64,000 nt of DNA from assembly GCA_030704615.1 (NCBI GenBank), contig CM060733.1, forward strand, positions 63,176,001 to 63,240,000. The letters are read 5' to 3'. Shown here in pieces: positions 1 to 9,960 of this stretch (position 1 is its first letter; each line of letters begins with the position of its first letter). The stretch comes from Takakia lepidozioides. Taxonomy: Eukaryota > Streptophyta > Takakiopsida > Takakiales > Takakiaceae. The position numbers were made by a program, and so were the translations under genes. The notes under the pieces are model-generated. The model searched no databases. It had not been told where the DNA came from and saw only the letters and a program-made list of their open reading frames with translations.

Positions 1-1
1 T

Positions 2-1450
2 GATGAGGCTTGGAGAGATGAGAATGAACTGCACAAGGAAGTGGCAGATACCATAAGGGAAATGCAGAAGAGTACTCATATTCCTATGACAGATTCCTCT
101 GATTCTGATGGAGAAGAAGAAGTGAGTGAGAATGAAAGGAAGAAAGAAGCTGCAGACATGCAGAGTAATGAAGGGACTTTGGCTGAAGTAATATGCCAGA
201 CCAAAGCAGAGATTACCATTGGACAGCTATTGGCTGTGGCACCTTATTGTAGACACAGGCTGTATCAAGCAATCAATCGAATTGCCCATGTGACAGAAAA
301 CACAGACCTGAACAGCAAGGTGACCAGTTATAATGTGAAGCCGGAAGGGCGAGAAGCAGTCATGGACTTTGATGATTCTATGCCAGTAATCCAATTGAGA
401 ATTGGAAGCACAGAACTAACTGATGTACTGATAGATGGAGGCTCTGGAGTGAATATCATGGCAGACCTATTAAGGCAGAAGCTTGGTCTAAATAACATGA
501 AACCAGCCCCATTTACAGTAACAATGGCAGATCAAAGAAGTGTACAGCCATTGGGATTGATAAGAGGAGTTAAGATACAGATACAAAAGATGATCTTTAT
601 GATCACAGTAATTGTGTTGAAGATGGATGAAGTCATGGAGGCTTACTCCTTATTATTGGGACGTCCGTGGCTGAAACAAGCCAGGGTATTCCATGACTGG
701 AATTCTCAGTTACTAACTGTGCATAATGGGATGCACAAGATACAAATTACCACTAAGAAATCTAGTAGATTACCTGCTACAAGAAGACCTCGAGGGGTCA
801 GGGAGTATGACTGGAGGGGAGGACTGGATGAGGAACATGAAGCTACTCTATTCGCTGCACACCCAGAGTGGGAGCAGGTTGCAGAGATGCAGCAGGAAGG
901 CCTAAGTTGTTTAAAAGGTATCTGTTGTGGTGTAGTGACAGCAACACCAATTGAAGGTGAAATAAGCAGTTACCCACCACATTTTTATGAAGAAAGAGAA
1001 GGAGAAATGGAAATCCTAGAGGAACCAGCCACTGTGAGTTTACAGGATGAAGTGGTGACTGGTTGGACAATCACAGCTGATGAGCAGGTGAGAGAAGTGA
1101 ATGTGGGAACTGAAGAGGAACCGAGGATGGTGAAGGTAGGGGCTGATTTGGAGCCAGAATTCTTTGAAGAAGCTAAGAGTTTGTTCATCAAATACAGAGA
1201 TGTATTTGCTTGGAGCTACGAGGATCTAAAAGGGATACCACTTGAGATCTGTCAGCATAAGATTGAACTGGAACCAGGGTCAGTACCAATCAAACAGGCA
1301 AGGTACAGAATGAATCCCAACTATGCACAGAAGGTTGGAGAAGAGATCAAGAAGTTGGCTGAGGCTAAGTTTATATACCCAATAGAGTATACAACTTGGT
1401 TGTCACCCATTGAGATAGTTCCCAAGAAGAATGGTAAATTGAGAGTCTAA
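2..1450 (+). CDS. Ty3/Gypsy pol fragment: protease and start of reverse transcriptase (partial)
   Basis: The frame is open from the left edge of the window, so the true start is outside. It encodes the retropepsin of a plant Ty3/Gypsy polyprotein: the active-site stretch VLIDGGSGVNIM lies near residues 129-140 counted from position 41, with DGG in place of the usual DSG/DTG, followed by the LLLGRPWL turn. A linker leads to the start of reverse transcriptase, with FAWSYEDLKGIP, YRMNPNY and finally WLSPIEIVPKKNGKLRV. The frame stops right after KLRV, where intact elements continue into the DYR motif and catalytic palm, so the catalytic domain is missing. The break coincides with a switch to gag sequence on the other strand. 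This is a remnant that acted in reverse transcription inside virus-like particles. The family assignment is firm; the lineage within Gypsy is not resolved. Confidence 0.88.
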   Translation, partial: DEAWRDENELHKEVADTIREMQKSTHIPMTDSSDSDGEEEVSENERKKEAADMQSNEGTLAEVICQTKAEITIGQLLAVAPYCRHRLYQAINRIAHVTENTDLNSKVTSYNVKPEGREAVMDFDDSMPVIQLRIGSTELTDVLIDGGSGVNIMADLLRQKLGLNNMKPAPFTVTMADQRSVQPLGLIRGVKIQIQKMIFMITVIVLKMDEVMEAYSLLLGRPWLKQARVFHDWNSQLLTVHNGMHKIQITTKKSSRLPATRRPRGVREYDWRGGLDEEHEATLFAAHPEWEQVAEMQQEGLSCLKGICCGVVTATPIEGEISSYPPHFYEEREGEMEILEEPATVSLQDEVVTGWTITADEQVREVNVGTEEEPRMVKVGADLEPEFFEEAKSLFIKYRDVFAWSYEDLKGIPLEICQHKIELEPGSVPIKQARYRMNPNYAQKVGEEIKKLAEAKFIYPIEYTTWLSPIEIVPKKNGKLRV

Positions 1451-1920
1451 TCCAGAATGAACAGGCTGCCTTGTGATGTCCTGACTGATTACAATAGTAA
1501 CACAGTTCTTCACCATTGGGTCCTCGCCCTTGGTCTGCTCTAGGATTATTTCTGTGATTCCCTGGCTGGTAATTCCCCCTTGGATTATCCTGATAGTTGG
1601 CCCTGGAATTTCCTTGGTAATTCCCTCTTGGATTACCTCTCCCTTCCATACCATTGTTATAACCACCAGGCCTACCATAGTGGTCCTGATCACTGTTTCT
1701 TCTTGGCTGGGGCTGCACTTGATGCACCCTTACTTGCCTAGGTTCTCTAGCTGCTGTCCTTCTGTTGTAGTAACAATTCTCAGTAGAATGGTTATCCATT
1801 TTACAGATAGTACAATGTTTCTCCTTCATGTGGCATTCAGTGGTGGTATGGCCTTCATTCTGGCACTTTGTACATGGGGAACAATTATCAATGGTAGGGA
1901 ACGACTGTGAGGGAACGACA
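1450..1920 (-). pseudogene. Gypsy gag nucleocapsid fragment with three CCHC zinc knuckles, inverted
   Basis: On the minus strand an open frame encodes three CX2CX4HX4C zinc knuckles: CTKCQNEGHTTTEC (about 1850-1890), CTICKMDNHSTENC (about 1770-1815) and CYYCNQSGHHKAAC (about 1470-1510). An Arg/Gly/Asn-rich stretch (NPRGNYQ-type repeats) separates the second and third. This is the RNA-binding nucleocapsid end of a retrotransposon gag. It points the opposite way to the pol fragment, and the two meet at about 1450, so an inversion or nested insertion joined them. No start codon or capsid region is visible upstream. Confident as gag, unsure whether it came from the same element as the pol piece. 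Confidence 0.8.
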
Positions 1921-1949
1921 TCTGCAGAAGGAACGTGATACTTTGGGGA

Positions 1950-2502
1950 TAACGGTTAATTAGTTAGGTGGTTAGAACAGCTTGGGAGGCAGTTAAGGAG
2001 AGCGGCAACGGAAAGAATGACACTTCACGGAGGAGCGCTGGATGGTCATGGAGGAGAGGAGATCAGGTGGAGAGCAAGAACGAGAGCACGGAGTAGGAGG
2101 AGAGATGAACAGTAGATGCTTTACTTCATGCAAAACTGTAGTGATACTATAGGGTGGATTAGAGTCACTTGACATTGGCCTAGTACCTGATAAATCGTAA
2201 TCTGAAACTTATTCGATACAAGCACACTATGTAGAGAGACATGAGTGAAGCTGTGAAATGAATGCATGATTAACTGGAACTAAGAAGATACTGAAGCAAA
2301 CTGATGCTTCAGTATCAGATAAGGTAAATTGTTAACATGAAGGCAAGAAGGAATACAAAGGGGAACCACAACCATGATTCACTAGCTGCAGGTCATGACT
2401 GATTGTACTGAGCGGGCTGAGTGCTTAGAGATATCCAACTCTTCTATCTTGGAGTTTTCACCTCGGATAGCGAAGGGATGGGTGAGTAAAAGCCGCTCGA
2501 CA
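1950..2502 (+). repeat. LTR-like arm 1 (inverted partner at 3756-4290)
   Basis: This stretch is homologous over its whole length to the reverse complement of 3756-4290. Matching landmarks include GGTTAGAACAGCTTG near the outer end, GTAGAGAGA..GAGTGAAGCTGTG in the middle, and GGGCTGAGTGCTTAGAGAT and GATGGGTGAGTAAAAGCCGC at the inner end. By eye the inner 110 bases are roughly 90% identical and the outer part is more diverged. The inner end reads CTCGACA and is followed two bases later by a primer-binding-site-like sequence, as expected for the 3' end of a 5' LTR. Confidence 0.75.
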
Positions 2503-3090
2503 TTTGGCGACCATACTGGGGAACTAAGTCTTGAACAACCAGATGTGACAGGCATCTGGTGGGATCATGGTGGTTGGAGAATTAAAAAATTTGATGTGAA
2601 TCAAATTCCCTGTGAAACTGAGAAGGAAAGATTGTCCAAACAATTCTTTCAGAGGTTCTTGGAATTGCCAGACGGTTGTAAAGAAAACATTCTTAAAAGA
2701 GTGCATGATGCTGACCCTGAGTGGGGTCTGGAGAAGGGAATGATAAAAATTTATCAGGTGGCCTGTAGAGGAAGAGCACGTTGGTTACCAACATTGGTTT
2801 ATGTGATAGCATTGCTATCCATTAAGCGAGTAGAGTTTGAAGGCTGGGAGGAAAGGAAGGTGAATGTTTATACTCATATGCATGAAGGGCTTATACTGGT
2901 AAAGAATTGGATTCCAAAGGATATTCTGTGGATCAAACTCACACCAAGAACAGCTTTCCAGACTTGTTTGCCATATGGTTATATGGTAACGGAGACTTCT
3001 AATATAGCCAAGGGTGCATTGAAGCTTGAAAGAAACCCAGGCATATACGAGAGATACTACAGAAGAGAGTTTTGGTTACTGCCACATTAA
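2395..3090 (+). CDS. Unrecognised retroelement ORF (gag-like position)
   Basis: The frame of 231 codons starts inside the LTR-like arm; about 37 codons come from the arm, so the native start is probably further in or was lost. Downstream of the primer-binding-like site the protein reads like a folded domain: IWWDHGGWRIKKFDV, then a basic and aromatic stretch with KRVHDADPEWGLEKGMIKIY, and an end rich in Tyr and Arg. I see no zinc knuckle, protease or polymerase motif. Its place directly after the LTR and candidate primer site suggests a gag-like or accessory role; that is inference. It is followed after 20 bases by the acidic ORF 3111-3587. Confidence 0.5.
   Translation: MTDCTERAECLEISNSSILEFSPRIAKGWVSKSRSTFGDHTGELSLEQPDVTGIWWDHGGWRIKKFDVNQIPCETEKERLSKQFFQRFLELPDGCKENILKRVHDADPEWGLEKGMIKIYQVACRGRARWLPTLVYVIALLSIKRVEFEGWEERKVNVYTHMHEGLILVKNWIPKDILWIKLTPRTAFQTCLPYGYMVTETSNIAKGALKLERNPGIYERYYRREFWLLPH
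2505..2522 (+). promoter_or_regulatory. Candidate retrotransposon primer-binding site
   Basis: TGGCGACCATACTGGGGA follows the CA end of the LTR-like arm by two bases. Its complement ends in CCA, as a tRNA 3' end must, and TTTGGCGAC..CTGGGGA is the usual look of this region in plant Gypsy elements. The tRNA was not identified. Confidence 0.55.
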
Positions 3091-3110
3091 AGAAATGAAA
3101 GACATGGGAC

Positions 3111-3587
3111 ATGAGTGATGAAGGAGAAGCTAGACTCACAGCAAAAAGAGAAAGTTATCTGAAAGCTAATTATCCATATCTTTGGGAGAGAGGAATAGAC
3201 ATAGGGGAATCATCTGAACCTCTCACACCATTAAGATCAGAGAGTACATCACCCATACCGGAAGAACTAGAGTTGGATGCCACTCCTCCTTTTTCTTTGC
3301 AAGAAAGATTAAGGGAATTGGTACGGGAAGAAGATCAATCACGAGGTGAAAGATCTGAGGTACATCCCTGGATAAAAGATTTGACAGAAATCTTTGATAA
3401 GAGTTGGCATGGAACACCAAAAGCAGGAATTCCAGTTTCTGAAACGGAAGGTGAAGAAGGAGGAGAGGATGTGGCAGAGCCAACGGAGAGTTCAGACTCT
3501 CCAACACCATTGCAGTTGAGTTACATGAGTGAAGAAGAAAGTTGCATGGCTGATATCAGTTGTATCTGGGACGAAGCTCACTGGTAG
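3111..3587 (+). CDS. Unrecognised acidic ORF of the same small element
   Basis: A 158-codon ORF lies 20 bases after the previous stop. The product is strongly acidic and Ser/Pro/Glu-rich (for example ETEGEEGGEDVAEPTESSDS), ends with ADISCIWDEAHW, and looks largely disordered. No family is recognised. It may be the second half of one gag-like protein after a stop, or a separate small protein. It ends shortly before a run of G (3743-3754) that resembles a polypurine tract beside the second LTR-like arm. Confidence 0.45.
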   Translation: MSDEGEARLTAKRESYLKANYPYLWERGIDIGESSEPLTPLRSESTSPIPEELELDATPPFSLQERLRELVREEDQSRGERSEVHPWIKDLTEIFDKSWHGTPKAGIPVSETEGEEGGEDVAEPTESSDSPTPLQLSYMSEEESCMADISCIWDEAHW

Positions 3588-3742
3588 GGGGGAAGAATCG
3601 CCCTGAGGGAGTCACTGCAGAACAAGTGGAGTGTGTTAGGTCAGAAGTAAGCCAAGGGGGATGACTAACATAAAGGAGAGATAACCTTGGGGGTTGTAGA
3701 CATAAAATGACACAGGGCCATATGAACGAGAGGGCAGTGGGA

Positions 3743-3754
3743 GGGGGGGGGGGG
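3743..3754 (+). other. Poly-G run in polypurine-tract position
   Basis: Twelve G residues preceded by GGGA sit immediately before the second LTR-like arm. In a normal LTR element the polypurine tract lies just before the 3' LTR. Here the LTR that follows is in the reverse orientation, so either the tract is fortuitous or the arm was flipped. Confidence 0.35.
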
Positions 3755-3755
3755 T

Positions 3756-4290
3756 TGGTTGAGCGGCTTTTACTCACCCATCCCTTAGCTATCCGAGGTG
3801 GAAACTCCAAGATAGAGTTGGAAATCTCTAAGCACTCAGCCCACTCAGAACAATTAGTCATGACCTACAACTAGTGTATCATGGGGGTGCTTTCTTATAT
3901 CTAATCCTTCTTACATTCATGTTTAGTAAGTTACCTTACTGCCTAGGTTTAAGTATCAGATTGCATCTGCAATCTACCATGTTCCATCTACTTGAGCATT
4001 CCACAGCTTCACTCAGATCTCTCTACACAATATGAGTATGAAATAGGAATCATATTAATATCTATCATGTATCAGGCCGAAGCATGGTGTCTCTATTCTG
4101 CCTATAGTACACATCTACAGCTTGCATGTATCAAGCATCATCAGGTCGTCTCTCATCCTCCGTGTGTTCTCCATCCCTGTGCTCCAAGATTGTGCTCCCA
4201 GCAGTGATCCTAGAAGTGCCCCCCTCCATGTAGATACTCTGCATAATGTATCTGCAAGCTGTTCTAACCGCTTAACTAACTAACTAACTG
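3756..4290 (-). repeat. LTR-like arm 2, inverted relative to arm 1
   Basis: Read on the minus strand this matches 1950-2502 from end to end, finishing GATGGGTGAGTAAAAGCCGC next to the poly-G run. An intact LTR element would carry this copy in direct orientation. The outer end contains a short TAAC microrepeat (TTAACTAACTAACTAACTG, about 4273-4291). Confidence 0.75.
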
Positions 4291-4379
4291 CCAGCCAAGA
4301 TAGTACGTAAGTACTGTTGTTCTTTTTGTTGTTGACATTCCGCACACACGTTCCCTGCCAGTGACAACCGCTCCTTGTG

Positions 4380-4575
4380 TCAAGTTGTGACCTGTATGAT
4401 GTTGTGACGGGCTGTGCCAAGCTGTGTTGGGCTGTGACTGGCTGTGCCGGACTGTGACTGTGTCAGACTATGACGTGTAGTGCTGTGACAGACTGTGTCG
4501 GGCTGTGACTGTACCTGGCTGTGACTAACTGTGACAGGTTGTGATAGGCTGTGTAAGCATGTGACTGCCACTCCT
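4380..4575 (+). repeat. Low-complexity GGCTGTGACT-type tandem repeat
   Basis: About 190 bases of degenerate repeats of a roughly 10-12-base word (GGCTGTGACT, GACTGTGTCG and variants). The frame open on the minus strand here is a by-product of the repeat and is not called. Confidence 0.7.
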
Positions 4576-4635
4576 AAGGCCTGTGTCTATCACCCCTAAG
4601 GCCTGTGTTGGTCTGAGTCTACCACACCTTAAGGC

Positions 4636-7600
4636 GTGCGCAAAATTAAGCTAGACCACTACTGCCAAGTCCCCAATTATGTGTCTGCCCCAATTATTGC
4701 ACAGATTATCTATGATTCTGGCCTGCTTAGTGCGCAAGAACGCAAGGTCATGGGGGTGTTTGAGGCAGGCACTACTACAGTTGAAGAGCAAGGATCCTCA
4801 CAAGGTGAAGGAGGACTAGAAAGGCAGCACCAATCCGAGAGACAGAAGAGGGGAGAAACCATAGTGGCGGATCCACTTGCAACAATGACCCCTCACGATG
4901 ATGTTTCCATAGCTCCTGCACAAGATGGGGTGCAGCAACACAATGAGCTGGCATTACTGGAAGCACAACCATTAGAGAGGGAGGAAGAAGTCACTTTGGT
5001 ACCTCGGCCAACATAGCAAGCTGACCACGTTGCCCTAAGTGGTAACTCAGACTGGTCTTACTATTACACCAGAGCCTCCTACTTCAGAAAGAGAGGGATT
5101 GGACATCCCCACTACGGAGCAAGTAGTGGCAGAAAATTGAGAAGGGAGATCTTCTCTATGAAAACTCTGGTCTGGTCGGAGACTCAATGGTACCAAACAT
5201 ACCAAGTTTGCCCAAGGATATCCTTGATGTGCAGGTTATGCCCAAACCTGTGATAGAGGTTGAAGTGGTACAGGGCAAGGGTACTGCAGCACCTGTGGTA
5301 GATGAGGTTGCTCAAGTACAAGATCCTATGGGTACATGGCCTGAATGGTTTGTGAAACACCAAACTGTTGAGAATCAGGAAGAACAACCGCAGGTTTTCC
5401 ATAAAGACCCACAGCAAGCCATGGTTATGGGTTCCAGAAGCAGGACTCTTAACCTGTTGGGCACCTATTTCAAGACTCATGTTCCTTCCACTCAGTTGGC
5501 AGCATTGGGGGAGGAGCTCAAACAAGAGTTTGAGGCCAGAATGGTCACTAAGTGTGCAAACAAAGTGGATGTGGAGGCCATCCTCAAGTTGTAACAAGAC
5601 TTGGAAGACTCTAAAGCTGCCCTGCAGTTTGAGAAAGAAAATTTAATCAGGGCAGGTCATGAGCAGGAGAAGTTACATGAGGTACATAAGCAACAGCTAT
5701 ACCTGATGTAAGTTTAGCATGAAGGGAGTTTACAAGAAGAGAAACTGCTTAATTCTGGATTAGAAGCATCCAATCAGAAACTGCTCATGTAGTGTGCCAC
5801 ACTAACGACTAATCTGGAGCTGGCTGCGACGAAAGTCAAGAAGCAAACTGAGAGATATATATGGGCAGAGACAGAGGCAATGGACCAGAGGAAACTCATT
5901 GCTGACATGAAGGATATTCTCTATCGCAATGATAATACAATTCAACAGTTGAAACATGTTAATGTGGAGAAGGATAAGCAACTTTTGGAGTTGCAGCAAA
6001 AGATCACAATAAGGGATAATGAATATTCTGTGAGTGAAAGGGCATGGAAAGAAACCAATAACCTGTCAGCTGCTTATGCAGCTCTGGTTGAACCTCATGC
6101 GAAGTGAATTGAGAGTTTACAACAGCAGTTGGAAACATACAGGCTCAAAGAGGAGCAGAGTGTCTGTAGTGCTATGCAAGACTTGGTGGACAATCACCTC
6201 TTACAAGAGTGGTTGACACAAGGACCAGTGGAAGGAAAAATACCTAGGAAGTTGACTCAAGATGTGATGAATGATCTTAGGCTACGGGTACAGAATATTG
6301 CCACAACCACTATAGACAATGTCTATAGTCGAATAGCCGAGTTGCAGAGGATGTGGAAGGACTTCAGACTCAAGTGGATGAGTTGAGTTTCAACATTGAG
6401 AAGAGGGCATTTGTTCCAGAGGAACAGTTACTGGCTACTTATTTGCAGGCAAAGACTTTGATTTTTCAATCTTCAGCACAGGAAGTACCGGCCTTGCCAA
6501 CATCAGGAGGGACTGTGGCAACAACACAGCAGCCACTTCAGATAGTCAGTGTTGATACCATGGCACAACAACAATCAGTACCTGAGGTTTGGGGTGATGC
6601 TTCTCCACCCACTACTGCTGCTGCTCTTGAATACAGTAGAGCTATGGTTCTTCCCTTCAATCAAATTCCCATTGTTATGGATGTGGCTTGGAAAGAATTC
6701 AGTCCTCCGGAGTCTCTGGCACATTATTACCAGATCATGTGCATTTGGTTGCCATTGGCAACTCGGACCAAGGTTCTTCCAACTGATAGACCCATTGAGG
6801 ATCATCATTTTGCACGTAGTTAGGCTGAGGTAGGAACGATGTTGTAGGAATTACTTGCCTTCCAGATCATTCACAGGTTCATCTACACCAAGACCAAGGA
6901 AGTACCTAGTCTGGTCATGGGCTGTGGGATGTATTATGCTGCTTGCTTTGTTTTATGCTACCACACTGAGCAGCAGAAAATGTAGATGAGGTTCTAGACT
7001 TATTCCAATGGGGAGCATTGGACATTACCTCCAGTTCCAGATCACAAATATCTGTATGTTGTGAGGGTCATGCTTCAACGGGATCCAAAACTCCGTCTTT
7101 GGTTTTCTTTTGCTCTGGAGCACTTGGCCAAGGAGAACTTGGACTATGACCACATTTTTCCCAAGGGGCATGAGGCCAGGAAATGGCTGCAATTTTCAAA
7201 GGTGATAGGCACATCACTCTGCTATACAGATGACGAGCTGCGGAGATATACTGGTCTTGCCCGCAAGAGGTTGGCACAAGTCTTACAATATAATGTTCCA
7301 GACATGGTGGGCATACACTATATGCTGATTAAACTTCTAGTGAAGCCCAAGAAACCGAAAGACCAGAGGGGGGTAGTGATTCTAATACCACTCATTCTTT
7401 GGAGGGCAATTTTGACATGGCTGAGGATTATGAGAGAGCAATGGAGGAGAAGAAACGATGAGGATCTCCTATGCTTGAGAAATTGCCACCATATCAACCC
7501 AAGACAGGACAATTTGCTCCATCTAGTCGGCAGTCATCCCCACCAGCCAAAGACACGGCTCGGGCTCATACACAGAGCCCTCAGAGAGACTCTCACAAGC

Positions 7601-7650
7601 AAAAAGGTGCTCGCTCACAGAGGTTTGCTGATCCTAAGCAGTAAACACGG
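4636..7650 (+). pseudogene. Decayed long coiled-coil ORF, unrecognised (retroelement gag-like?)
   Basis: A chain of plus-strand open stretches, broken by stops and shifts, appears to be one former gene: 4636-5016, 5187-5594, 5880-6107, 6129-6386, 6353-6823 and 7061-7350. The first part is polar and Glu/Gln-rich. The middle (5600-6400) is strongly coiled-coil (QQLKHVNVEKDKQLLELQQK). The last parts look globular: PPESLAHYYQIMCIWLPLAT, then LRLWFSFALEHLAKENLDYD and ARKWLQFSKVIGTSLCYTDD. No catalytic motif or zinc knuckle is seen, and I do not recognise the family. Its position among mobile elements and the domain order (disordered, coiled coil, helical) would suit a large retroelement gag or a transposon accessory protein, but that is a guess. 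It ends where CACTA-type GC-rich repeats begin. Confidence 0.5.
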
Positions 7651-8625
7651 AAGGATGGCGGGGGGATGAGGGGCGGATCACATAGAACATCCATTGTTTT
7701 TGAGGTTGGATGGATGCGTAGGGGATCGATGGTTCGGGGGAGCAGCACGTGGCGGGCGATTAAGGTTCGGGGATCACTCCCGGTCCGGAAGGGGGATCAA
7801 CCCAGGTCAAGGGGAGCGACGTCATCTCGGGGGATCGCGCCGTGGATGTGACGAGGGAGCGCCACGTGCCGGCCGATGGTTGGAGGGGGATCAGTCACCG
7901 CATTGGACGGGGATCAACCGAGGGGGGGACCGCCGATGGCCCGGGGGACCGCGCCGTCGATGGGATGAGGAGATTGAGGGCGGGGGGAGCGGCACGTGGC
8001 CTGTCAGTGTCATTGGTCCTTCATCCGGCCGTCGTCCATCCCCTGTGCGGGAGCATGGCGGGGGGATGAGGGGGCGAATGACACACAACATCCATTGTTT
8101 ATGAGGTTGGATGGATGCGCAGGGGATCGATGATTTGGGGAGCAGTACGTGGCGCGCGATTAGGGTTGGGGGATCACTCCCGGTCCGGAAGGGGGACCAA
8201 GGCACGTCGGGGGAGCGGCGACGTCTCGGGGGAGCGCACCGTGGATGGGACGAGGGGATCGACAGCGGGGGGAGCGGCACGTGGCGATGGACGCATCATG
8301 GCCCCATGGCATGTGGCACATGAGGTTGGATGGCCCCATGAGATTGGATGGATGCGCAGGGGATCGACGGTTCAGGGGAGCAGCACGTGGCGCGCGATTA
8401 GGGTTGGGGGATCGAGCCAGGTCGGGGGAGCGGCGACGTCTCGGGGGAGCGCGCCGTGGATGGGATGAGGGGATCGACGGTGGGGGGAGCGCCACGTGGT
8501 GATGGACGCGTCATCGGGCCTTCATCCGGCCGTCATCCATCCCCTCCGCGGGAGGATGGCGGGGGGATGACCTACATCATCCATTTAATTGAGGTTAGAT
8601 GGATGGGGAGGGGATCGACGGTTTG
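7650..8625 (+). repeat. GC-rich subterminal-type repeats of a CACTA element (about 4 units)
   Basis: Units of roughly 240-400 bases start with ATGGCGGGGGGATGA followed by ACATCCATTGTTT, GAGGTTGGATGGATG and GGGGATCGA. Starts lie near 7654, 8056, 8297 (variant) and 8556, the last one partial and running into the DUF4218 exon. Each unit carries several CACGTG/GCACGTGG words, CCCGGTCCGGAAGGGGG, and GATC-flanked G-runs. Dense GC-rich repeats with a short recurring palindrome are typical of the subterminal regions of plant CACTA transposons, where the transposon DNA-binding protein attaches. The open frames through them are repeat artefacts. Confidence 0.7.
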
Positions 8626-9180
8626 CGTATGAAGTTCAGCGAAGAAGACGGGGTCCATGGTTTAAAGTCTTATGACTACCACAATCTATTGCAAGACATC
8701 GTGCCCATTGCAGTACGTGGGACATTGACTCCCGAGGTTCGTGAGACAATCTATAGATTGGGAGGCTTGTTCCAATGGATTTGCTCCAAAGAGTTGGAGG
8801 AAGCGGATTTTTCACGCATGAAGAAGGAGGCGGCGGAGGTAATGTGTATGTTGGAGATGCACCTTCCTCCCTCCTTCTTTGACATCCAAGTGCACTTGGT
8901 AGTGCACTTAGTGGAAGAGGCTTCGATCGCCGGCCCCGTTCATTCTCGGTGGATGTACGAACGTTATATGAAGCCTTTGAAAGGATTTGTAAGACAAATG
9001 GCGCACCTGGAGGGTAGCATGGTGGAGGGGTATACGTTGCAAAAAGCTATGTTCTATTGCACGGAGTACATGGCAAGGGTGGATGAGGAAGCCCCTCAGA
9101 TGTGGAAGGAAGAGGAGGATGCACGAACCAATGACATCGTTTTGCCCAAAAAATCGAAGAAGGTAAAATTGCCGACCTAG
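8599..9180 (+). pseudogene. CACTA transposase C-terminal fragment (DUF4218)
   Basis: From about residue 20 the frame matches the DUF4218 domain found at the C-terminus of CACTA (En/Spm) TNP2-type transposases: LKSYDYHNLLQDIVPIAVRG, then LPPSFFDIQVHLVVHLVEE, then GPVHSRWMYERYMKPLKGFV and HLEGSMVEGY. The TNP2 catalytic region (Transposase_21) is absent upstream; the subterminal-type repeats abut the fragment directly, so it is an internally deleted element. The first twenty or so codons come from the repeat itself. The exon ends with a Lys-rich tail and a stop at 9178-9180. It is not expected to be active. Confidence 0.85.
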
Positions 9181-9640
9181 CAGTGAATTTGATGAGTTCC
9201 TCTTCAGTAAGCTTCTGGGAGGGTAGCTTTCCACGAGCAGCCTTGGTGACACCTTTGGGCTGCCCTCCTGCTTGCTGGCGTGCTAATAAACCTTCATCAA
9301 AGTGCACCTGCCATGGACATCTGATTCCTTTCAAGTTCTCTTCTAGCGTGAATTGTACTCATGAGATTTTTTGTTTTAGCCTTGTGGCCCTATACCCAGC
9401 AGTTCAAGGGAACAGAGCTCTCAATTGAAAGCAGGGGGAGACTAAGAGGAAGGAAAATTATTACACCCCACGGGAAGTCTGAGAGCCTGTCAAACGAAAG
9501 AGAATTACAAAGAATGCTCAAATCACTGCGTGGTCCCAAGTTCAAGGTGTTGGACACTATCGATGGTTGCAGGGACCTGTAAATCATTTGAGTCAAGAAC
9601 GCAGAGCCAAATACTTGGCAAGTACCATTCGCCGGATTTT
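9181..9640. other. Non-repeat stretch between CACTA parts, nothing assignable
   Basis: A minus-strand frame (9047-9334) contains a plausible protein-like stretch around KGVTKAARGKLPSQKLTEEE and may be an exon carried by the CACTA element, but it overlaps the DUF4218 exon and matches no family I know. No RNA gene or repeat is seen. Confidence 0.3.
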
Positions 9641-9960
9641 GGATTTTCTCCGGCTCTAAGCAAGTCCAAGATTTTACCGCTCCTCGAGCGCCACGTGGCT
9701 GGAGATGGGGGTGGGGGATCACTCCGGCACTAGACGGGGGATCAACCCAGTGAGGGGATCCATAGCGGGGTGCCGCCACGTGGCTGGAGATGGGGCGGTG
9801 GTGTGGGGCGCTGCGTGGCCAGCGGTGGGGCGGGGGCGAGCGGGCGGGTGAGGGGGGGGGCGGGACCGGGCGGGCGGAGGGGGTCGGGTGGGGGGTGGGG
9901 ATGATTTGACATGGGGCGTCCAGCTCGCCGACGAGGCTGCCGGAGCGGGGTTCCGGCTGT
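9640..9960 (+). repeat. Second block of GC-rich CACTA-type repeats
   Basis: Two copies of GCCACGTGGCTGGAGATGGG occur at about 9690 and 9774, with GGGGATCACTCCGG and GGGGATCAACCCAG words shared with the 7.65-8.6 kb block, then a G-rich tail. It probably marks the other subterminal region of the same CACTA element. I did not find a clean terminal CACTA/TAGTG motif on either side. Confidence 0.6.

Noticed and set aside
2395-2505. Start codon of the 231-codon ORF at 2395 as the native start
   Set aside because: The first 37 or so codons lie in the LTR-like arm, and the inverted arm 2 encodes the same peptide on the minus strand (3861 downward), so it is repeat sequence.
7694-8502. Overlapping long ORFs on both strands in GC-rich DNA
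   Set aside because: Several frames are open at once because the repeats lack A/T-rich stop codons; the peptides simply repeat with the DNA units.
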